A stretch of DNA of 39,077 nt from Chthonomonadales bacterium (GTDB lineage Bacteria; Armatimonadota; Chthonomonadetes; Chthonomonadales; CAJBBX01), in the NCBI GenBank assembly GCA_013360745.1, contig JABWBA010000026.1, positions 1-39,077 on the forward strand, read 5' to 3'. Of this stretch, positions 9,560 to 18,292 are shown in pieces; within the stretch, counting starts at the first letter, position 1; each line of letters opens with the position of its first letter. Both the position numbers and the translations under genes were made by a program. The notes under the pieces are model-generated. The model was not told the origin of the DNA. It searched no databases and was given only the letters and a program-made list of their open reading frames with translations.

Positions 9560-10018
9560 ATGCGATGCCCGTACTGCGGAACCAACGACGATAAGGTGCT
9601 CGATTCCCGCGAGGCGCAGGACGGGTCGACGATTCGTCGCCGCCGCGAGTGCAAGGGATGCGGGCGCCGTTTTACCACGTTCGAACAGACCGAGGAAATG
9701 GAGCTGTACGTCGTCAAACGGAGCGGACGGCGAGAACCCTATCAACGGGAGAAAGTCCTGCAGGGCATGCGAATCGCGTGTAAGGGCAGGCCGATCAGCG
9801 CTGATACGCTCGAAGCCGCCGCGGACGATATCGAGCGCCTGCTGTTAAACCGACTTGAACGCGAAGTGCCAACCGAGGTCATCGGCGAAATGGTGGTCGA
9901 GCGCCTGCGGACGATTGATCAGGTTGCCTTTGTTCGCTTCGCCTCGGTCTATCGACAGTTCGAGGATGCAACCCAGTTTAAAGAGATCGTCAACCGCCTT
10001 CGACGGCGGAGATCATGA
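9560..10018 (+). CDS. nrdR: Transcriptional repressor NrdR
   Basis: This 152-residue protein has the usual NrdR length. It senses the nucleotide pool (ATP/dATP) and represses ribonucleotide reductase genes. An N-terminal zinc ribbon carries the four ligands C3, C6, C31 and C34 (MRCPYCG and ECKGCGRRF), followed by TTFE. An ATP-cone domain follows at ~49-139, including VVKRSGRREPYQREKVLQG and the VAFVRFASVYRQF signature near its end. The start is set by family alignment at the ATG of MRCPYC. The frame is open further upstream, but those codons do not belong to the family and would run through the promoter. The ribosome binding site is weak. It lies 56 bp before nrdJ, its expected regulatory target, and its own promoter carries an NrdR-like box, which suggests autoregulation of the pair. 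Confidence 0.95.
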   Translation: MRCPYCGTNDDKVLDSREAQDGSTIRRRRECKGCGRRFTTFEQTEEMELYVVKRSGRREPYQREKVLQGMRIACKGRPISADTLEAAADDIERLLLNRLEREVPTEVIGEMVVERLRTIDQVAFVRFASVYRQFEDATQFKEIVNRLRRRRS

Positions 10019-10074
10019 TTACAGCCGCAGCCGATGAACTTCGGCAATAAAGAAGCATAGAGAGGCCGACGGAG

Positions 10075-12888
10075 ATGAGCGTTACCGATATATCCGCAAG
10101 TGTTAGGACCATTGAGTCGAATGGTGATTCCGCTGCGATCGACCGCAGCGGTAATACCACCTCCGATGGATCGGAGGGAGTGATGGCGGTACCCGGGCTG
10201 TCAATCAACCGATACTACACCCACAAGGGTCAGGATGTCTGGGCCAGTGTCGTCTGGACGAGACGGTCTGCAGTGATCACGGGCGACAAGGGCGATGAGG
10301 TCTTCCGGCAGGACGATATCGAGGTGCCGGAAAGCTGGTCCCAGTTGGCCACGAACGTCGTCGCCTCCAAGTACTTCAGAGGGCATCTCGGCACTCCAAC
10401 GCGAGAGTCTTCGGTGCGTGCGCTGATCACGCGGGTCGCACACACGATAACGGAATGGGGACACACCGGCCGGTACTTCGCCACGGACAGCGACCGCGCT
10501 GCCTTTCGTGATGAGCTGACCTATCTGCTGTTACACCAGATGGCCGCGTTCAACTCGCCCGTATGGTTCAACGTCGGACTACCGGATCAGCCAGAACCGC
10601 AGTGTTCAGCATGCTTCATCAACTCGGTGCAGGACACCATGGAGAGCATCCTGACCCTGGCGAAGACCGAGGGAATGCTCTTCAAGTACGGCTCCGGCAC
10701 CGGTACGAACCTGTCGTCGTTGAGATCGAGTGTCGAAAGCCTCCAGGGCGGCGGAACCGCGTCCGGGCCGGTATCGTTCATGCGGGGCTACGACGCCTTC
10801 GCAGGCGTGATCAAATCGGGCGGCAAGACCCGTCGAGCAGCCAAGATGGTCATCCTGAACGCGGACCATCCCGACATCAAACGGTTCATCACATGCAAGG
10901 CGGATGAGGAACGGAAAGCCTGGGCGCTCATCGACGCAGGCTACAGCGGCAACTTCAATGTGCCCGGCGGGGCTTATGACAGTGTCAGCTATCAGAATGC
11001 GAACCACTCGGTACGCGTCACAGATGAGTTCATGGCGGCGGTTGAAGCCGATCAGCCGTGGACGACGCGCTATGTCCTGGACGGCCGACCGGCGGATACT
11101 TATGCCGCGACCGAGCTGATGGAGGAGATCGCCGAATCCGCGTGGATCTGCGGCGACCCGGGCATGCAATACGATACGACCGTTCAGCGCTGGCATACCT
11201 GCAAGGCGTCCGGACGGATCAACGCAAGCAATCCCTGCTCCGAATACATGTTCCTGGATGACAGCGCCTGCAACCTCGCATCCCTGAACCTCCTCAAGTT
11301 CCGGCGCCCGGATAGATCGTTCGACTGTGACGCCTTCGAGCACGCCTGCAGGATCATCATCACTGCGCAGGAGATCATCGTGGGCTTCGCCGGCTATCCG
11401 ACGGAGGCGATCGCCCGGAACAGCCGCCTGTTCCGGACCCTTGGCCTTGGATACGCGAACCTCGGCGCCCTGCTCATGGCGCGCGGTCTCGCCTATGACA
11501 GCGACGAAGGACGCGCGATGGCCGGTGCGATTACGGCTCTTATGACCGGCGCCGCCTACAGTCAGTCGGCGTGTATCGCTCGCGATCACGGCGGTCCGTT
11601 CGAATGCTACCAGCCCAATGCCGCCTCGATGCTGGAGGTGATGCGCAGTCATCGCGCGGCGGTCGATGCTCTCGACGCCTCCCTGGTGCCGGAGGATCTG
11701 CTCAATCACGCTCGGTCGAGCTGGGACGAGGCCATTGCCATGGGCTCCAGACACGGCTATCGAAACGCCCAGGCAACCGTGCTGGCCCCGACCGGCACCA
11801 TCGGTTTCATGATGGACTGTGATACGACCGGTGTGGAGCCGGACATCGCGATCGTCAAATACAAGAGCCTCGTCGGCGGCGGGATGATGAAGATCGTCAA
11901 CTCGACCGTGCCTGAGGCATTGCGGACTCTGGGATATAGCGCGGCAGAAACCGACTCGATCGTAGCGCACATCGCGGAGTTTGACACGATTGAGAACGCG
12001 CCGGCGCTCCGGGCGGAGCATCTCCCCGTCTTCGATTGTGCGTTCAAGCCGGCGCAGGGCGTTCGATCCATCCATTACATGGGCCATGTCCGGATGATGG
12101 CTGCGGTCCAACCGTTCATCAGCGGAGCCATCTCGAAGACCGTGAACATGCCCAACGACGCGACACCGGCGCAGATACGCGATGTGTATATGGAGGGTTG
12201 GCGGCAGGGATTGAAGGCCATCGCGATCTATCGTGACGGATCCAAGAGGACTCAGCCAGTCAACACCCATCACGCATCTGGAGCGGCTTCCGACGACCGG
12301 TTGGCGCCGTCCAGCGATGTGCATACCCCCGGGAAACCGATCCGGCGTAAGCTGCCTGACGAGCGGCGATCCATCACCCACAAGTTCAGCATCGCCGGGC
12401 ACGAGGGCTATGTCACCGTCGGGATGTACGACGACGGACAGCCGGGAGAACTATTCCTGACCATGAGCAAGGAAGGGTCCACCATTTCCGGCTTGATGGA
12501 CACCATCGCCACAATGGCCTCCCTCACCCTGCAGTACGGCGTTCCACTCGAGACCCTGGTCAACAAGTTCGCCCATATGCGATTTGAGCCATCCGGCATT
12601 ACCCCGAATCCCGACATCCGATTCGCTAAATCGATCCCGGACTATATCTTTCGCTGGCTCGGTCATAAGTTTCTGCCGTCCGATGCCCAACCACCGGTGG
12701 ATGAGCCGTCGCTCAACGGAGGCGGCACAGCGCACCAGCCGGGCGACGGCGGATATCACGACCGTGAACGGCGGATTTTCGAGCTCCAATCGGATGCGCC
12801 TGCCTGTTCCGAATGCGGATCCCTGATGGTGCGCAATGGCGCATGCTACAAGTGTCTGAACTGCGGGGCGACCGTTGGCTGCTCTTGA
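10075..12888 (+). CDS. nrdJ: Vitamin B12-dependent (class II) ribonucleoside-diphosphate reductase
   Basis: This 937-residue enzyme reduces ribonucleotides to deoxyribonucleotides using adenosylcobalamin to make the thiyl radical, so it works with or without oxygen. Visible family marks are FNSPVWFNVG near residue ~160, ACFINSVQD, the NPCSE motif (386-390) with its radical-site cysteine, APTGTIGFMMDCDTTGVEPD in the barrel, and a C-terminal cysteine cluster (CSECG, then CYKCLNCG) that acts as the redox or zinc tail in this subclass. The ~45 residues before GLSINRYYTHKGQ are poorly conserved. The ATG at 10075 has AGAGAGG about nine bases upstream. It follows nrdR by 56 bp with no terminator visible, so the two are probably co-transcribed. 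It implies that the organism makes or imports cobalamin. Confidence 0.96.
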   Translation: MSVTDISASVRTIESNGDSAAIDRSGNTTSDGSEGVMAVPGLSINRYYTHKGQDVWASVVWTRRSAVITGDKGDEVFRQDDIEVPESWSQLATNVVASKYFRGHLGTPTRESSVRALITRVAHTITEWGHTGRYFATDSDRAAFRDELTYLLLHQMAAFNSPVWFNVGLPDQPEPQCSACFINSVQDTMESILTLAKTEGMLFKYGSGTGTNLSSLRSSVESLQGGGTASGPVSFMRGYDAFAGVIKSGGKTRRAAKMVILNADHPDIKRFITCKADEERKAWALIDAGYSGNFNVPGGAYDSVSYQNANHSVRVTDEFMAAVEADQPWTTRYVLDGRPADTYAATELMEEIAESAWICGDPGMQYDTTVQRWHTCKASGRINASNPCSEYMFLDDSACNLASLNLLKFRRPDRSFDCDAFEHACRIIITAQEIIVGFAGYPTEAIARNSRLFRTLGLGYANLGALLMARGLAYDSDEGRAMAGAITALMTGAAYSQSACIARDHGGPFECYQPNAASMLEVMRSHRAAVDALDASLVPEDLLNHARSSWDEAIAMGSRHGYRNAQATVLAPTGTIGFMMDCDTTGVEPDIAIVKYKSLVGGGMMKIVNSTVPEALRTLGYSAAETDSIVAHIAEFDTIENAPALRAEHLPVFDCAFKPAQGVRSIHYMGHVRMMAAVQPFISGAISKTVNMPNDATPAQIRDVYMEGWRQGLKAIAIYRDGSKRTQPVNTHHASGAASDDRLAPSSDVHTPGKPIRRKLPDERRSITHKFSIAGHEGYVTVGMYDDGQPGELFLTMSKEGSTISGLMDTIATMASLTLQYGVPLETLVNKFAHMRFEPSGITPNPDIRFAKSIPDYIFRWLGHKFLPSDAQPPVDEPSLNGGGTAHQPGDGGYHDRERRIFELQSDAPACSECGSLMVRNGACYKCLNCGATVGCS

Positions 12889-12927
12889 CGCGACGCCCCA
12901 TCGACCTCACCACAGGAGTGCGCACCG

Positions 12928-13314
12928 ATGCTCAAGATCGTTGACGTACATCTTTCGGCGAACGTCCATGGGGAGTACATTGTCATCCAGAACCAGGGGC
13001 TAACGACGATCTCCCTCAGGGGCTGGATCGTCGTAACCGAGGATTATCTGTGCGCCGATTCGGCGATCCGGCCGCCCATCATGTATGTATTCAGAGAGGA
13101 CGCCCCGATCAAGCCGTATGCGCGCGTTGTCCTGTTCACCGGTCACGGAACGGATGGCTGGCATCCTACTAACGACGGCAAGCCAGCCTACGTTGCCTAT
13201 TGGGGGAGTGATGAGTTTCGTTGGGCTGGCGCCAACCGGTGCATCCTTCTGCAGCCAGCCTCAACCAAACACATCAACGCGCTTGTTGGAGCCTCAATGC
13301 CTATTCCCGCCTGA
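12928..13314 (+). CDS. Small lamin-tail-domain (LTD)-like protein
   Basis: This 128-residue protein seems to be a single immunoglobulin-like lamin tail domain. It opens with LKIVDVHLSANVHGEYIVIQN, continues with SLRGWIV, and has a later VVLFTGHGTDG and WNNxGD-like region (YWGSDEFRWAGANRCILLQ). In bacteria LTDs are usually attached to secreted nucleases or phosphatases; here the domain stands alone with no signal peptide. AGGAG lies nine bases before the ATG. It starts 39 bp after nrdJ and may be read from the same transcript, though no functional link to nucleotide reduction is known. It converges with the minus-strand gene ending at 13346. Confidence 0.7.
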   Translation: MLKIVDVHLSANVHGEYIVIQNQGLTTISLRGWIVVTEDYLCADSAIRPPIMYVFREDAPIKPYARVVLFTGHGTDGWHPTNDGKPAYVAYWGSDEFRWAGANRCILLQPASTKHINALVGASMPIPA

Positions 13315-13320
13315 TCGAGC

Positions 13321-13337
13321 GACGGGATGAATCCGTC
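13321..13337. terminator. Short hairpin between convergent genes
   Basis: GACGG at 13321-13325 pairs with CCGTC at 13333-13337 across a seven-base loop, in the 31-bp gap between the convergent lamin-tail and GlcG/HbpS genes. There is no T-run on either side, so it is at best a weak or factor-assisted bidirectional terminator. Confidence 0.25.
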
Positions 13338-13345
13338 CACGGGCG

Positions 13346-13795
13346 CTATCGATCCTCCCTGGCCATAGCCTCGCTGAGCGCCCGAAGACCCGCTTCGGCG
13401 ACAAGACGATCCTGTTCGGCAGATCCGCTGCTGCATCCGACGCCGCCGATGCACTGATCATCGATGACGATCGGAACGCCGCCGCCGAAGATCATAAACC
13501 GACCCTGGTTGCTGACGTGGATCCCGAAGGCAGGCCCTCCAGCGCCGGCGATCTCAGCGTACTCGTGGGTGCTCCGTCTGGTTCCAGCCGCAGTGAACGC
13601 TTTGTTGATCGCCACATCGATACTCGTGATCTTCGCGCCCTCCATTCGATAGAACGCCAGGAGATGTCCGCCCGCGTCCACCACGGCGATATCCATGGGC
13701 ACGCCGATTGTTGCGGCCTCGGCCAGCGCACCCTCCAGTATCGTACGTGCGCCGGCCAGCGTGAGAACGATCCCATCGCGCTTCACGAGGTTCAT
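13346..13795 (-). CDS. GlcG/HbpS-family (DUF336) protein
   Basis: This 149-residue protein belongs to the GlcG/HbpS fold family. Marks are LAGARTILEGALAEA in the first helix, MDIAVVDAGGHLLAF, a central KAFTAAGTR, and the ending IGGVGCSSGSAEQDRLVAEAG. Family members bind haem or small ligands. HbpS of Streptomyces is a haem-degrading accessory protein that modulates the SenS sensor kinase, and GlcG accompanies glycolate oxidation genes. There is no signal peptide here, so it should be cytoplasmic. Its ATG overlaps the TGA of the upstream hydrolase by four bases (ATGA), so it is translationally coupled to it. It is the last gene of the rhaB-kinase-hydrolase string. Ligand and role are unknown. 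Confidence 0.85.
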   Translation of the reverse strand: MNLVKRDGIVLTLAGARTILEGALAEAATIGVPMDIAVVDAGGHLLAFYRMEGAKITSIDVAINKAFTAAGTRRSTHEYAEIAGAGGPAFGIHVSNQGRFMIFGGGVPIVIDDQCIGGVGCSSGSAEQDRLVAEAGLRALSEAMAREDR

Positions 13796-14433
13796 GACAC
13801 TTCTCCATGGCTCAAATACGGGTTCAGGCGACGTTCACGACCTACCGTGGTGGCAGGACCGTGGCCGGGGTAGACGACCGTGTCATCGGGCAGGGTTAGC
13901 AACCGTTCGCGAATAGACCGAAGCAGGACATCGTGATCGCCCCCTGGTAGATCGGTCCGGCCCACCGAACCGGCAAACAACACATCGCCGACGATCGCCC
14001 ATCCCGGCCCGAGCAGCGAGATATGTCCCGGCGAATGCCCGGGCGTATGGATCACCGTCAGGGAGTCCTTCCCTGCGGGCAGGACCATGCCGTCGCACAG
14101 GCCAACGGTCGGCTCCGGCAGATCCGGCAGAGGCACATTCATCCATGCCGCCTGAGCTGGCACGGTCTGCAACACGGGCCCATCGTCCGGATGGAGCATC
14201 AACAGGGCGCCGTGAGCTTCGATAAACGCGCGGTTCTGGCTGATATGATCCAGATGCGCGTGGGTATTGATCACGGCCGTGATCCGATATCCCGAGTTCA
14301 ATACTGTCTCCAGAACCGTTTCGGAGCCGAATCCCGGATCTACGACGATTACGGTTTCCTCGCTGTCCGGACGTATCACATAGGTATTGTTTTCGAGCGG
14401 TCCTACCGTGTAGCAATGTATCTCAAGCGCCAT
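13792..14433 (-). CDS. Metallo-beta-lactamase-fold hydrolase (glyoxalase II-like)
   Basis: This 213-residue protein is a compact MBL-fold hydrolase of the GloB-like type, expected to cleave thioesters such as acylated glutathione or related thiols in the cytoplasm. The two-metal site is visible: THAHLDH (H58, H60, D62, H63), a GHSPGH motif with the next histidine, the bridging aspartate in VGDVLFAGSVGRTDLPGG, and the last histidine in VYPGHGP. The start is the ATG at 14433 with GGAGG eight bases upstream; the frame is open further up, but those codons lie inside the kinase gene and do not match the family. It overlaps the kinase gene end by 11 bases and the next gene by four. The substrate is not predictable. 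Confidence 0.9.
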   Translation of the reverse strand: MALEIHCYTVGPLENNTYVIRPDSEETVIVVDPGFGSETVLETVLNSGYRITAVINTHAHLDHISQNRAFIEAHGALLMLHPDDGPVLQTVPAQAAWMNVPLPDLPEPTVGLCDGMVLPAGKDSLTVIHTPGHSPGHISLLGPGWAIVGDVLFAGSVGRTDLPGGDHDVLLRSIRERLLTLPDDTVVYPGHGPATTVGRERRLNPYLSHGEVS

Positions 14434-16606
14434 AGCCCTGGCCTCCGCCTTCCTGTTCGCCGGTTGGTTCGACGTCGATCGGTTCGTGACGCGCCGGGAG
14501 GACGATGGAAAAGGCCGCCCCGCTGCCGGGTTTTCCTTCTGCAGTGATCGTCCCTCCATGTCGCGCAACGAGTTTGCGAACGATGGCCAGTCCGATACCG
14601 GTCCCCTCGTATTCATCCCGTCCGTGCAGCCGCTCAAACACGCCGAAAATCCGGTCGACATATTCCGGCTCAAACCCGATGCCGTTATCCGCCACGGTCA
14701 ATCTCCAGCAGTCGCGCTCCTCGACAACGCAAGGCTCCGCGGTGATACGAACGACTGGAGCGACTCCGGCACGCTTGAACTTCAGGGCGTTACCGATCAG
14801 GTTCTGAAAAAGCTGCCGCATCTGGAGCGGGTCGGCATCGAGGACGGGGAGCTGATCCGACTCGACCCGTCCTTGAGACACATGGATACGCGCATCGAGA
14901 TCGCTCAGAACTCCCTGGAGCACTTCATTCAGATCCACGCGCTCGAAGGGGAGGCCCCGGGTAGCGACCCGCGAATAGTTCAACAGCCCCTCGATGAGCT
15001 GCTGCATCCTCTGGGCGGCTGCCAGCATCCGATCCAGGTATTCGCGGCCGTCAGGAGTGAGGGCTTCGGAGTGGCGCTGCGCCAGCCGATCGCCGAATGC
15101 GCTGATCTTACGAAGCGGTTCCTGAAGATCGTGAGACGCCACTGAGGCGAACTCCTGAAGCTCCCGATTGCTCCGCATGAGCTCGGTGCGCAGGGCGTCG
15201 GCGCGCGCTTTCGCCGCGACACGCTCTGTTACATCATAGGCGACCACCAGGCGGCAGGATTGTCCATCAAGGAACATAGGAATCGATGTAGTATCGATAC
15301 TGATCGTTGCGCCTGATCGAATCCGATAGGGCATGGCGGTGCGGTGTCGGACGCCGGTCTCCTGACGCAAGGATGCCTTTAGCCCGTCGATGTCCTCACC
15401 ATACCGGATATCGGTGAGATACATCCCGAGGAACTCCGCCCGCGAGTATCCATAGGCATCCAATGCCGCATCGTTAACATCGACGAACCGCAGCGTCTCG
15501 ATGTCATACACCCAGCATGGCACGGGGTTCTGAGTAAAGAAGCTCCGGTACCGTTCCTCGCTTTCGGCCAACGCCCTTTGCCCGGCTTGCAGCTTATCCA
15601 CATCCTGTTGAATCTGCTGTTTCTGCTCAACCACAAGGTGTAATCGTCTAGCGATATCCGAAAACTCACCCGCACCGGATGTCAGTCGGTCCAGCGGCGC
15701 GAGGCTCTCACTGGCCATAGCCTCGCTGATCAAACGGAGAGGCCGGTTCACCCACGCGCTGAGCGCGATGATCAGAGTCAGGTACATCGCTCCCGCGAAA
15801 CCGATCAGTCCCAGCCGCTCGTGTCGTTCGGTGCCCCTGAGCGCCTCCGCTCCCGCTACGACGCCGGAGAGCCGCATCCGTGCCAGTATCCGCCCGGAGT
15901 GGTCCTTTAACGGTATGGATGTGCTGTACTCCCCGCGGCCGGTGATCCGTGGTCGAGAGTCCGATGGCGCAACGATCGCGATATCACAGTCGCAGACCCT
16001 GCTGAGCTGCTCTCGATCCCGCCCTGACCATAGATGCGCCGCGGCGAGATATCCGGTGAACGGTCCGGTGCGATTGGGATCGTTGGAATAATGGATCCTG
16101 CCGCATCGGATTTCAGCCAGCCCTGTCCTGGTACGAACCCAGAACCGGGCAAAGGGAGCTGCGGCGAGCTCATCGCGCAGGATGCGTTTATCAAATGGCA
16201 GCTCCGATGTGAGTTGCGAGCCAGCGGCTGTCCCGCCGTATACCTGGCGCAGCCGCTTATCGAAGACCCAGATGCAATCCGCCTTAACCGCATGATAGCT
16301 CGAATCCAGATTCGTGATAGCCCAGTCGGAATCGGGTTGGGTTACGTACGTGGCAAGCTCATCCCACCACGTAAAGTCCACGATAAAGGCTGAGAACTTC
16401 GCCCGATCCAGTCCGGTCAACCGGTCGATGTCTGCCGACTGTATACTCCTCCTGGCCGCACGCTCGACAAGCATCGTCATGCGACGCCCCTGGAGAATGT
16501 CGAGCACGGGAATGGCCGCGACCGCCAGCAGGGCCATGAGACCGCACAGAAGAGCCAATCGAGTTCGAACGGATGTCAAAGGACGGGCCCGATGCCGGGG
16601 TCGCAA
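14423..16606 (-). CDS. CHASE4-PAS sensor histidine kinase
   Basis: This ~727-residue membrane sensor kinase has a first membrane helix (~17-37) followed by an extracytoplasmic CHASE4 domain (~50-240; DFTWWDELATYV is its signature). A second helix (~262-285) and a HAMP-like linker come next. A PAS domain (~345-465; ERYRSFFTQNPVPCWVYD) is followed by a HisKA domain with the phosphorylated histidine in ASHDLQEPLRKI (~residue 488), and then an HATPase_c domain with NLIGNALKFK, DNGIGFEPE and GTGIGLAIVRK. This resembles the bacteriophytochrome/CHASE4 group of kinases. No response regulator is adjacent. The start is uncertain: TTG at 16606 has no clear ribosome site and another in-frame TTG lies at 16579. 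It follows rhaB by 42 bp and overlaps the hydrolase gene. Confidence 0.9.
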   Translation of the reverse strand: MRPRHRARPLTSVRTRLALLCGLMALLAVAAIPVLDILQGRRMTMLVERAARRSIQSADIDRLTGLDRAKFSAFIVDFTWWDELATYVTQPDSDWAITNLDSSYHAVKADCIWVFDKRLRQVYGGTAAGSQLTSELPFDKRILRDELAAAPFARFWVRTRTGLAEIRCGRIHYSNDPNRTGPFTGYLAAAHLWSGRDREQLSRVCDCDIAIVAPSDSRPRITGRGEYSTSIPLKDHSGRILARMRLSGVVAGAEALRGTERHERLGLIGFAGAMYLTLIIALSAWVNRPLRLISEAMASESLAPLDRLTSGAGEFSDIARRLHLVVEQKQQIQQDVDKLQAGQRALAESEERYRSFFTQNPVPCWVYDIETLRFVDVNDAALDAYGYSRAEFLGMYLTDIRYGEDIDGLKASLRQETGVRHRTAMPYRIRSGATISIDTTSIPMFLDGQSCRLVVAYDVTERVAAKARADALRTELMRSNRELQEFASVASHDLQEPLRKISAFGDRLAQRHSEALTPDGREYLDRMLAAAQRMQQLIEGLLNYSRVATRGLPFERVDLNEVLQGVLSDLDARIHVSQGRVESDQLPVLDADPLQMRQLFQNLIGNALKFKRAGVAPVVRITAEPCVVEERDCWRLTVADNGIGFEPEYVDRIFGVFERLHGRDEYEGTGIGLAIVRKLVARHGGTITAEGKPGSGAAFSIVLPARHEPIDVEPTGEQEGGGQGYGA

Positions 16607-16648
16607 GATGCATTGGCGATCGAACGGCTGCCACTTCGTCTGCGGGAG

Positions 16649-18133
16649 CTATACAGTGAGAAGAGTTCGAAACCGTTCATAGGGCGCGTCCCACGATCCC
16701 GCCGACTGCGCGGTGTATTCCGTCATCGGGAACGATCGCGCAACTGCCTCTCGTCCCGCGGCGAGGGTCTCCAGCGCTCCCGTGGCGATCGCCTGCACGA
16801 GCACATTGCCCAGAGCCGTCGCCTCGACGGGGCCGGCCAGGACGCGCTTACCCGAGGCGTCCGCTGTCGCCTGACACAGCAGTTCATTGCGGCTGCCGCC
16901 ACCGATAATATGTACCGTCTCGATGGATCGACCGGTAAGCTCCTCCAACCGTTCCAGCACCCATCGATACTTCAGCGCCAGTCCCTCGATGATGCACCGA
17001 ACCATCTGGGCAACCGAATCAGGCGGAGACTGGTTGGTCGAACGACAGAACTCGACAATCGCCCTCGGCATATCGGCGGGCTTTAGGAACGACGGATGAT
17101 CCGGATCGATCATCGCTTGAAACGGTTTCGCCGCGGCCGCCATAGCTGCAAGGTCGCCGTATCCATAGTCCCGGCCATCCTTCGCCCAGGAGAGGCGGCA
17201 TTGCTGCAGAAGCCACAGTCCCATCACGTTCCTTAGAACACGATAGGTGCCCATGACACCGCCCTCGTTCGTCAGATTGCAGGCGAGCGACTTGTCATTG
17301 ATGATCGGATGTGGCCACTCGACGCCGACAAGCGACCAGGTCCCGCAACTCACATACGCCCAACCGTCACCGGTTGCTGCGGGCACCGCGGCCACAGCCG
17401 AGCCGGTGTCATGGGTAGCCGGAGCTATCACGGGAATGGGCCGAGCTCCTGTGGCTTCCCTTACCGCCGAATGCAGTACCCCGACTTCCGTCCCAGGATC
17501 GATGACCGGCCCCAGATATCGGCTCGGTATGTCCAGGGCATCGAGGATATCCCGCGCCCAATCTCCTTTGATGGGATCGTAGCACTGGGTGGTGGTTGCG
17601 TTCGTGAACTCGTTCGTCTTGTTGCCGGTTAACCAGTAGTTCAGCAAGTCCGGGGTCATCAGGAAACTGTGAGCGGTATCAAGCGCTGGAGAACCAGCAA
17701 ATCGGAGAGCGGCCAGTTGATACAAGGTGTTGAGCTGCATGAACTGTATGCCGGTCGTGCGGTAGATGCTCTCCCTGGAAACTCGCTCGAATACCCGCTC
17801 CATCACTCCGTCCGTGCGTGAGTCTCGGTAGTGGTACGGCAAGCCCAGAATATCGTCGTTCCGGTCCAGCAGGACGAAGTCAACTCCCCATGTATCGACA
17901 CCGATGCCCTGGAGGTCGCCCGTATGCTCATGGACGCATCGTGTCAGCCCTGCCTGGATCTCCGAAAAGAGCCGGACCGTATCCCAGTGGAAGCGGTTCA
18001 GGATCCGCTGGGGTTCATTGGCGAAACGATGGACCTCCTCGAGCTGGATGATTCCGTCCGCTACCGTACCCAGCAGCGCTCGCCCACTCTCAGCTCCAAG
18101 ATCGAAGGTCAAATACCGCGAGCCACTCGCCAT
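16649..18133 (-). CDS. rhaB: Rhamnulokinase
   Basis: This 494-residue protein belongs to the FGGY carbohydrate kinase family and phosphorylates L-rhamnulose to L-rhamnulose 1-phosphate in the cytoplasm. The N-terminal phosphate loop is FDLGAESGRALLG, where rhamnulokinases have D-x-G-A-x-S-G-R. FHWDTVRLFSEIQAGL follows. IGVDTWGVDF is the next family motif, and the C-terminal nucleotide-site motif is HIIGGGSRNELLCQATAD. The length is close to the E. coli enzyme. GGAGGT lies nine bases before the ATG. No rhamnose isomerase or aldolase gene is adjacent, so the rest of the pathway must be elsewhere. The next gene downstream is a sensor kinase only 42 bp away, in the same direction. Confidence 0.93.
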   Translation of the reverse strand: MASGSRYLTFDLGAESGRALLGTVADGIIQLEEVHRFANEPQRILNRFHWDTVRLFSEIQAGLTRCVHEHTGDLQGIGVDTWGVDFVLLDRNDDILGLPYHYRDSRTDGVMERVFERVSRESIYRTTGIQFMQLNTLYQLAALRFAGSPALDTAHSFLMTPDLLNYWLTGNKTNEFTNATTTQCYDPIKGDWARDILDALDIPSRYLGPVIDPGTEVGVLHSAVREATGARPIPVIAPATHDTGSAVAAVPAATGDGWAYVSCGTWSLVGVEWPHPIINDKSLACNLTNEGGVMGTYRVLRNVMGLWLLQQCRLSWAKDGRDYGYGDLAAMAAAAKPFQAMIDPDHPSFLKPADMPRAIVEFCRSTNQSPPDSVAQMVRCIIEGLALKYRWVLERLEELTGRSIETVHIIGGGSRNELLCQATADASGKRVLAGPVEATALGNVLVQAIATGALETLAAGREAVARSFPMTEYTAQSAGSWDAPYERFRTLLTV

Positions 18134-18249
18134 TCGTCGACTACCTCCGTTGAACCTGCCTATCGGTCTGGCGTCGGATGCTTTCGACGGTTTACGTTGC
18201 GACTCCTGCAGAGAAATCGATCTTCAGGATGATCGACCTGGCGCCCTCC

Positions 18250-18273
18250 GGGCCGCCCGATCCCAGGCGGCCC
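18250..18273 (-). terminator. GC-rich perfect hairpin between the Met-rich protein gene and rhaB
   Basis: GGGCCGCC (18250-18257) and GGCGGCCC (18266-18273) form a perfect 8-bp stem with an 8-base loop, just downstream of the stop codon of the Met-rich protein gene (18293). There is no U-run after it, so intrinsic termination would be weak. It may instead protect an mRNA end or act with Rho. It sits in the 159-bp gap before rhaB, where no clear promoter was seen. Confidence 0.35.
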
Positions 18274-18292
18274 ATCAGGCCGGTTCGTATGT

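Noticed and set aside
10606-12402. A 598-codon open frame on the minus strand opposite nrdJ
   Set aside because: It lies fully inside nrdJ, has no family similarity, and reflects the GC-rich codon pattern of the real gene on the other strand.
18250-18273. Considered as a classical intrinsic terminator
   Set aside because: The stem is perfect but no U-run follows on the minus-strand transcript, so it is listed only as a low-confidence hairpin.
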